Below are positions 5,801 through 9,492 of a DNA stretch of 9,492 nt, one piece after another. The notes beneath the pieces are model-generated. The model did not search any database. It was not told the DNA's origin and was given only the letters and a program-made list of their open reading frames with translations. A program made the translations under genes and the position numbers. Numbering within the stretch: the stretch's first letter is position 1; every line of letters begins with the position of its first letter. The stretch is from a bacterium (GTDB taxonomy: Bacteria; UBA9089; UBA9088), in assembly GCA_040756715.1 (NCBI GenBank), contig JBFLYE010000190.1:2838-12329 (forward strand). The letters run 5' to 3'.

Positions 5801-6616
5801 CTAGAAAATCTCTTTTAATAAAAGCCTTTCAACATCTTGATCATCAATTGTCCATTTTCCAAGGAATACATCTTCTCCCTTCATTTTTCCATGGCAATCA
5901 GAGCCACCTGTTACAAGAAGCCCATATTCTAATGCCTTTCTTCTTAAAAGCTTGGAAAGATTAGGATCAATCTTTGGATGGACAACCTCAACACCCATAA
6001 TCCCAATTTTTATAAGGCTTGGTAATAATCCTATTGTATCATAAGGGTGTGCAAGGACAGGGATTCCACCCGATGCTTTTATTGTCTCAATTGCCTTCTC
6101 TGGCTTTGGAAGGTTTTCCCTCTCAACAAAGCCACATTTTCCAAAGGAAAGATACTTATCAAAACAAGAGAGAACAGAGGAAGAAAACCCCTTATCAAAT
6201 AAAACCCTTGCAATATGAAGCCTTCCTATAGCACCTGGACCAGACACATTTTTTACCTCCTCATAATCTATCTTTATCCCTGCGCTTTGAAGCTTCTTTA
6301 CAATCTTTTTTACCCTCTCTTCTCTTCTCTCCCTTATTGGAGCAAGAAAATCCCTCATTCCTTGGTCTTCTATATCTATAACATACCCAAGTATATGAAT
6401 TTCCTCAATATTCCCCTCTCCTTCACATCCAATTTCAATGCCTGGAATTATTTTTACCTTTGAGGTTACATTTTCTATTTGAGAATAGCTATCCAATATA
6501 TCGTGGTCTGTAATGCTGATATAAGACAATCCTAGTGCTTTAGCATATTTGATTATCTCCTCTGGTGTAAAGCTACCGTCAGAGTAAATTGTATGAAGAT
6601 GCAAGTCAGATGGCAT
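5801..6616 (-). CDS. PHP-domain phosphoesterase (YciV/RNase AM-like)
   Basis: This 271-residue metal-dependent phosphoesterase belongs to the PHP family. The metal-binding motifs appear in order: DLHLHTxYSDG (His6, His8), ITDHD (Asp37, His38), PGIEI (Glu61), IHILGY (His74), GRLHIARVL near 137, LAHP near 190 and GGSDCHG near 238. This order and the length match the subfamily of E. coli YciV (RNase AM), a 5'-3' exonuclease and 3',5'-nucleotide bisphosphatase involved in rRNA 5' trimming. A role in RNA 5'-end or pAp turnover is therefore likely but not proven here. Its ATG follows the nusB stop by one base (TAAAATG), so it is probably coupled to nusB, a pairing that would fit a common rRNA-related role. 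All key residues are intact. Confidence 0.88.
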   Translation of the reverse strand: MPSDLHLHTIYSDGSFTPEEIIKYAKALGLSYISITDHDILDSYSQIENVTSKVKIIPGIEIGCEGEGNIEEIHILGYVIDIEDQGMRDFLAPIRERREERVKKIVKKLQSAGIKIDYEEVKNVSGPGAIGRLHIARVLFDKGFSSSVLSCFDKYLSFGKCGFVERENLPKPEKAIETIKASGGIPVLAHPYDTIGLLPSLIKIGIMGVEVVHPKIDPNLSKLLRRKALEYGLLVTGGSDCHGKMKGEDVFLGKWTIDDQDVERLLLKEIF

Positions 6617-6617
6617 T

Positions 6618-7016
6618 TTAGTCGCTTCGCTTAATTTCTGTTTTTATTTTATCCAAAATCCCATTTATTATTTTATAAGAGGAGCTTGTGCTATACATCT
6701 TTGAAAGCTCAATTGCCTCATCAATTATTACGACGGCAGGCGCATCTTTGGAAAATAAAAGCTCATAGATAGCAATTTGAAGAATCTTGTGGTCAATTAG
6801 GGCAAGACGCTCTATTTTCCAGTTTTCAAGATGGGATTTTATTATTTTATCAATTGCCTTTTCGTTTTCCTTTACTCCCGAAACAATGCTTAATGAAAAA
6901 TTATCCCTTTTTTCTGGATATAATGAGAAGAATTTATCTTCTCTCTTTTCTTTTGTTATTTCAAGCCAGTAAAGGAGTTCAAGGCTATATGCCCTTGCCC
7001 TTGTCCTTTTTCTCAT
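6618..7016 (-). CDS. nusB: Transcription antitermination factor NusB
   Basis: This 132-residue all-helical protein is NusB, which with NusE (ribosomal protein S10) binds boxA in rRNA leaders to form the antitermination complex. The basic N-terminus [16 protein letters not shown] is the family's arginine-rich helix. The later [27 protein letters not shown] and [18 protein letters not shown] segments are the most conserved parts of NusB (the latter normally followed by [12 protein letters not shown], as here). Length is normal. The first 32 bases overlap the end of ribH in a different frame, and an AAAGG lies at suitable spacing before the ATG inside ribH. The ribH-nusB order is common across bacteria. 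It runs straight into the PHP gene. Confidence 0.94.
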   Translation of the reverse strand: MRKRTRARAYSLELLYWLEITKEKREDKFFSLYPEKRDNFSLSIVSGVKENEKAIDKIIKSHLENWKIERLALIDHKILQIAIYELLFSKDAPAVVIIDEAIELSKMYSTSSSYKIINGILDKIKTEIKRSD

Positions 7017-7476
7017 TTATTGCCTTTAAGAGGTTCACCATCTCAATGGCTGAAATTGCAGCATCCCTTCCCTTGTTTCCAGATTTTGTCCCAGCCCTTT
7101 CAATTGCCTGCTCAATTGTATCAGCGGTTATAACCCCAAAGATTACTGGAGTTCCTGTTTCTCGTGAGATGCTTGCTATCCCCTTTGCAACCTCAGAGGC
7201 AATATAATCAAAATGTGGCGTATCACCCCTTATTATCACACCAAGCCCAATAATAACATCAAATTTCTTGCTCTTTGCAAGATGTGAGGCAATGTATGGA
7301 ATCTCAAATGAACCAGGGGTATAAAAAAGGGAGATATTTTCATCTTCTACACCTTCTCTCTTTAAGGTATCTAAACAACCCTCTTTTAGCATATTTCCAA
7401 TGAATTCATTAAACCTTGAAATGATAATTCCTATTTTAATGCCACATCCATCAAGCTTTCCCTCATATACCTTCAT
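6985..7476 (-). CDS. ribH: 6,7-dimethyl-8-ribityllumazine synthase
   Basis: This 163-residue lumazine synthase condenses 5-amino-6-ribitylaminouracil with 3,4-dihydroxy-2-butanone 4-phosphate, the next-to-last step of riboflavin synthesis, and normally forms pentamers or 60-mer capsids. The motifs are SRFNEFI (20-26), PGSFEIP (54-60), [13 protein letters not shown] with the catalytic His88, and GNKGRDAA near residue 133. Residues 1-150 are standard. The final KKDKGKGI is encoded by bases that also encode the NusB N-terminus. The ATG lies 9 bases after the stop of the Mut7-C gene with no Shine-Dalgarno and no room for an FMN riboswitch. A promoter-like element ends 6 bases before the ATG. No ribA, ribB, ribD or ribE is in the window. 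Confidence 0.96.
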   Translation of the reverse strand: MKVYEGKLDGCGIKIGIIISRFNEFIGNMLKEGCLDTLKREGVEDENISLFYTPGSFEIPYIASHLAKSKKFDVIIGLGVIIRGDTPHFDYIASEVAKGIASISRETGTPVIFGVITADTIEQAIERAGTKSGNKGRDAAISAIEMVNLLKAINEKKDKGKGI

Positions 7477-7482
7477 AAAAAA

Positions 7483-7512
7483 ATGTTAACATATTAAAGA
7501 GCCTTCTGTCAA
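7483..7512 (-). promoter_or_regulatory. Candidate promoter abutting ribH
   Basis: On the minus strand, a perfect TTGACA (7512-7507), an 18-base spacer and TAACAT (7488-7483) resemble a sigma70 promoter; the -10 keeps the key first, second and last bases. Six T's separate the -10 from the ribH ATG, again placing the transcription start at or next to the start codon. It lies in the last codons of the Mut7-C gene. Confidence 0.4.
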
Positions 7513-7947
7513 ATTGTTTAAACTTTCCTTTATTTTCTCCCAATGATTTCCCCTCCAATAATATTTGCCACACAATGTGCAGAGAGAAAAATTATCATAG
7601 GAAGAAAAGACAATATCAGGAACATTATGATAAGCCTTTTCTTTTTCTATTCCCTCTAATATTCCATTACAGCTTGGACACCTTGTAAATATATCCTTTA
7701 TGTCCAAATTAAACCTTTTTATCACTTGCTTAAGCTGGTTTTCTATATCCTCTGATTTTATTAAAAGTGATGTGACAGCAAATCTCTTTACCAAAAGCCT
7801 ATCCCTTGTAAGGAGAATTCGTCTTTCCTCTTTTGCTTGTTTTATAACCTCATCGTCTGATATTTTTCTGCAATATTTGGCATCATAACCCATAATCCGA
7901 AGCCACCTTGCAAGCTTTCCGAGCATATCGTCAAGGATAAACTTCAT
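7486..7947 (-). CDS. Mut7-C family PIN-like RNase domain protein with zinc ribbon
   Basis: This 153-residue protein is a stand-alone Mut7-C (DUF5615-related, PIN-like) protein. The N-terminal KFILDDMLGKLARWLRIMGYD (residues 2-22, acidic Asp6 and Asp7) and RILLTRDRLL (residues 43-52, Asp49) are the hallmark motifs of the domain, and the acidic residues suggest a metal-dependent nuclease site. A C-terminal zinc ribbon follows, with Cys90 and Cys93 paired with Cys123 and Cys126, then the family YYWRGNHW (129-136). Activity in bacteria is largely uncharacterised; RNA cleavage is inferred from the PIN-like fold. The start overlaps the glycosylase 3' end by 17 bases. No antitoxin gene is next to it, and the operon is housekeeping, so a toxin role is unlikely. 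Confidence 0.85.
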   Translation of the reverse strand: MKFILDDMLGKLARWLRIMGYDAKYCRKISDDEVIKQAKEERRILLTRDRLLVKRFAVTSLLIKSEDIENQLKQVIKRFNLDIKDIFTRCPSCNGILEGIEKEKAYHNVPDIVFSSYDNFSLCTLCGKYYWRGNHWEKIKESLNNLTEGSLIC

Positions 7948-8575
7948 TTAACGGACACCCCTTACATAATGGCTTGGTTTTTTTGCATACTTCTTTTCCA
8001 AGCTTAACGAAAAGGGCATGGTAGTTATTGAATAATTTGACATCTTTTGGAAGATTTTCCATAAATATTGATTGAATGGCATTATAATCTGCTTTTTCAT
8101 CTATAATCTTATGCCTTACAAGGATTCTCTTTGTATATGCATCAACCACGAATATGGGTTTATTTCCTGCATATAGAAGAATAGAATCTGCGGTTTCATT
8201 TCCAATCCCTGATATTTCCAGGAGTTCCTTGCGAAGAGAAAAAAGCCCTTTTTCAAATAATTTTTCAAGGGAGCCATTATATCTTAAAAAGAGAAAATTT
8301 ATAAATGCTTTAAGCTTCTTTGCCTTTTGGTTGTAAAATCCTGATGGTTTGATAATATTAGCAAGTTTTTCTTCTGGTATTTCATTTATCCTTTCTGGGA
8401 TTAGGAGATTTTCTTTTTTTAAATTTTCAATTGCCTTTTCTACATTTTTCCAGGCAGTATTTTGGGTAAGGATAGCACCGATTATTATCTCAAATTGAGT
8501 TTCACCTGGCCACCAATTCATATCTCCAAATTTATGATAGAGAATTTCATATATCCTTTCAAGGATTTCTTTCAT
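7931..8575 (-). CDS. Endonuclease III-related HhH-GPD DNA glycosylase
   Basis: This 214-residue protein belongs to the EndoIII superfamily. AILTQNTAWKNVEKA (residues 34-48), the helix-hairpin-helix ISGIGNETADSILLYA (121-136) and the catalytic Asp145 in VVDAYT are all present. Where E. coli Nth has its lyase lysine (GVGRKTA), this protein has Glu127 (GIGNETA), so it is expected to be a monofunctional base-excision glycosylase of the EndoIII-related/MagIII-like group rather than Nth. Substrate is likely alkylated or otherwise damaged bases. Cys197, Cys204 and Cys207 fit the family's C-x6-C-x2-C-x5-C cluster, but the fourth position (213) is Tyr and the protein stops two codons... one residue later. 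It starts with an ATGA overlap on fliK and its end is shared with the Mut7-C start. Confidence 0.88.
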   Translation of the reverse strand: MKEILERIYEILYHKFGDMNWWPGETQFEIIIGAILTQNTAWKNVEKAIENLKKENLLIPERINEIPEEKLANIIKPSGFYNQKAKKLKAFINFLFLRYNGSLEKLFEKGLFSLRKELLEISGIGNETADSILLYAGNKPIFVVDAYTKRILVRHKIIDEKADYNAIQSIFMENLPKDVKLFNNYHALFVKLGKEVCKKTKPLCKGCPLNEVYP

Positions 8576-9270
8576 GCAGTAAATTCAAAGGATGCTTGTG
8601 TCCAATACAACCGAGCCAATTTGTCATCATTTGAATGAAATTGGGAAGATTCTTTTGGCTCAAATATGAAGCCTTGATTGGTTAGTTGGCTTTCATTATA
8701 TGTTTTCTCCCAAAGATTCCTTTGTGTTAAAAAGCCATTTTCTATTGATACCTCAATATTTCCTATTTCTACTTCCAATTGGGAAAATGTTTCTCTAAGG
8801 TTATTTAGATTTGTTTCTATCAATTCTTTAAGGTGTGGGTTTCCTACGGTAAACTTTGTATCAAGAATACCTTCATTCATTGTAAGCTTCATATTCAGCT
8901 TTCCAAGAAATTCTGGTTTAAGAATGATATTCATTTCTGTTTGTGCCTCTTTTAGCTCTAAATCTGCTCTTTGGACTATCTCATAGAGCTTTTTATCTAA
9001 AGAAAAGTCTTGTCTCTTTGGATTTTCAATGGAGAAGTTTAATGTTTCAGGAGTTTCTTTTGGTAAGATTGGCTCTTCTAATATATTTGATTGGAAAATG
9101 GGGGATTTATTCTCTTTGTAATCTTTGTAATCTTTGGAATCTTTGGAAAAAAATTCATCATTTTCTTTATGTCTCTCAATGTTGATATTATGGTTGTTTT
9201 CTTTATCAAAGATTTGGATTGGGGATTCATTAGAATTGCGGATTTCGGAATACGAAGTATTGCGAAGCAA
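8572..9270 (-). CDS. fliK: Flagellar hook-length control protein FliK (5' part uncertain)
   Basis: Residues about 109-178 match the FliK C-terminal domain (Flg_hook): MNIILKPEFLGKLNMKLTMN, then ILDTKFTVGNPHLKELIETNLNNLRETF and a final EIGNIEVSIENG. This domain switches the type III export gate from hook to filament subunits when the hook reaches length. The first 95 residues are polar and disordered-looking, as usual for FliK, but built partly on repeats (KDSKDYKDYKENK at 43-55). The TTG start at 9270 is doubtful: it lies inside a 7-base repeat array and lacks a Shine-Dalgarno. The frame stays open up to 9477 without ATG, GTG or TTG and is closed by TGA at 9478-9480. Another frame is open from the window edge down to 9372-9374, so the N-terminal half may continue there after a frameshift. 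The stop overlaps the next gene as ATGA. Confidence 0.8.
   Translation of the reverse strand: MLRNTSYSEIRNSNESPIQIFDKENNHNINIERHKENDEFFSKDSKDYKDYKENKSPIFQSNILEEPILPKETPETLNFSIENPKRQDFSLDKKLYEIVQRADLELKEAQTEMNIILKPEFLGKLNMKLTMNEGILDTKFTVGNPHLKELIETNLNNLRETFSQLEVEIGNIEVSIENGFLTQRNLWEKTYNESQLTNQGFIFEPKESSQFHSNDDKLARLYWTQASFEFTA
9112..9147. repeat. fliK: 9-base tandem repeat in fliK
   Basis: About four units of CTCTTTGTA/ATCTTTGTA/ATCTTTGGA/ATCTTTGGA on the plus strand. On the coding strand they specify the repeated tripeptides KDS-KDY-KDY-KEN in the disordered part of FliK. Because the unit is a multiple of 3, copy-number change would alter length and keep the frame. Confidence 0.8.
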
Positions 9271-9304
9271 TTGCGAATCTTTAATTTCGGATTTCAGATT
9301 ATAA
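9214..9304. repeat. fliK: 7-base repeat array inside the fliK frame
   Basis: Thirteen 7-base units run in strict register on the plus strand: among them ATTGCGG, ATTTCGG, ATTGCGA, ATTTCGG, ATTTCAG and ATTATAA. Translated on the minus strand they give a matching two-heptad echo, SEIKDSQ and SEIRNSN, 14 residues apart. This looks like spacer-type repeat DNA taken into the FliK linker. Confidence 0.7.
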
Positions 9305-9374
9305 ATTGTTTCCTGCGGCTTATTTTCCTTGGGTATTTCCTTTGGAATGTCTAATCCCTCAGGTTTGTTCCCTA

Positions 9375-9461
9375 TATTCTGTATTCTGGGTTCTCTTGTC
9401 TGAATGTCGGTTGTCTGTGCTCTGGTGCTAGTAGGCTGCTCTGGTGCTCTGGTGCTCTGTA
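9375..9461. repeat. 7- and 8-base repeats upstream of fliK
   Basis: TATTCTG occurs twice in tandem (9375-9388), followed by looser 7-base units. GCTCTGGT occurs at 9419-9426, 9438-9445 and 9446-9453, then GCTCTG again at 9454-9459, giving nearly three tandem 8-base copies. Two reading frames are open across the region on the minus strand, the fliK frame and the one used at the window edge. The remaining bases to 9492 show nothing else. Confidence 0.65.
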
Positions 9462-9492
9462 TTCTATCGGGTATGTTTCATTGCATTGGTAT

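Noticed and set aside
6622-6632. TCGCTTCGCTT at the nusB end as a copy of the AGCGAAGCGAAG repeat near 1100
   Set aside because: The shared part is about 11 bases of a simple 5-base pattern and lies in nusB codons (EIKRSD), so chance is adequate.
7477-7485. FMN riboswitch controlling ribH
   Set aside because: Only 9 bases separate ribH from the upstream gene, far too few for the aptamer, and its conserved blocks are not seen.
7486-7947. PIN-like Mut7-C gene as a toxin of a toxin-antitoxin pair
   Set aside because: Its neighbours are an overlapping DNA glycosylase and ribH; no small antitoxin-like gene is present and the zinc-ribbon form is not a typical toxin.

Overview
The window reads as a low-GC (AT-rich) chromosome fragment from an uncultured, flagellated, probably anaerobic bacterium. 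FliK implies a flagellum, and a ferredoxin-dependent 2-oxoacid oxidoreductase subunit plus a likely Fe-S flavoprotein suggest anaerobic redox metabolism. The sequence alone does not support a phylum assignment. Shine-Dalgarno sites are weak or absent before most genes, while sigma70-like promoters sit directly against several start codons, which points to common leaderless translation.

Left arm (1-1054, plus strand): a small LamG-like protein gene broken by a one-base frameshift, tRNA-Gly(GCC), trxA and tRNA-Pro(UGG). The trxA stop codon lies inside tRNA-Pro. A 12-bp inverted copy of the tRNA-Pro T-loop and 3' T-stem sits about 30 bases downstream, and a hairpin lies where this arm meets the convergent minus-strand genes.

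Right arm (1123 to the window end, all minus strand, transcribed right to left): fliK, an endonuclease III-related DNA glycosylase, a Mut7-C/zinc-ribbon protein, ribH, nusB, a PHP phosphoesterase, a 735-residue TPR protein, purB, a 2-oxoacid:ferredoxin oxidoreductase gamma subunit and a flavoprotein. Genes overlap or lie within 37 bp of each other, including an ATGA overlap and a 32-bp out-of-frame ribH/nusB overlap. Candidate internal promoters precede ribH, the TPR gene and porG. The cluster is housekeeping in nature: purine and riboflavin synthesis, rRNA transcription, DNA repair, redox and envelope structure.

A thread running through the window is DNA with a 7-base period. It occurs at 1-35, 585-612 and 637-657, and inside the fliK reading frame at 9214-9304 and 9375-9402. 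The fliK frame has no ordinary start upstream of these repeats and is closed by a stop at 9478-9480, so the gene is split, frameshifted or starts inside the repeat. I see no CRISPR array, transposase, phage gene or recognisable new defence system. The most interesting signals are the trxA/tRNA overlap, the leaderless promoter geometry, the repeat invasion of fliK and the lost Fe-S ligand in the glycosylase.
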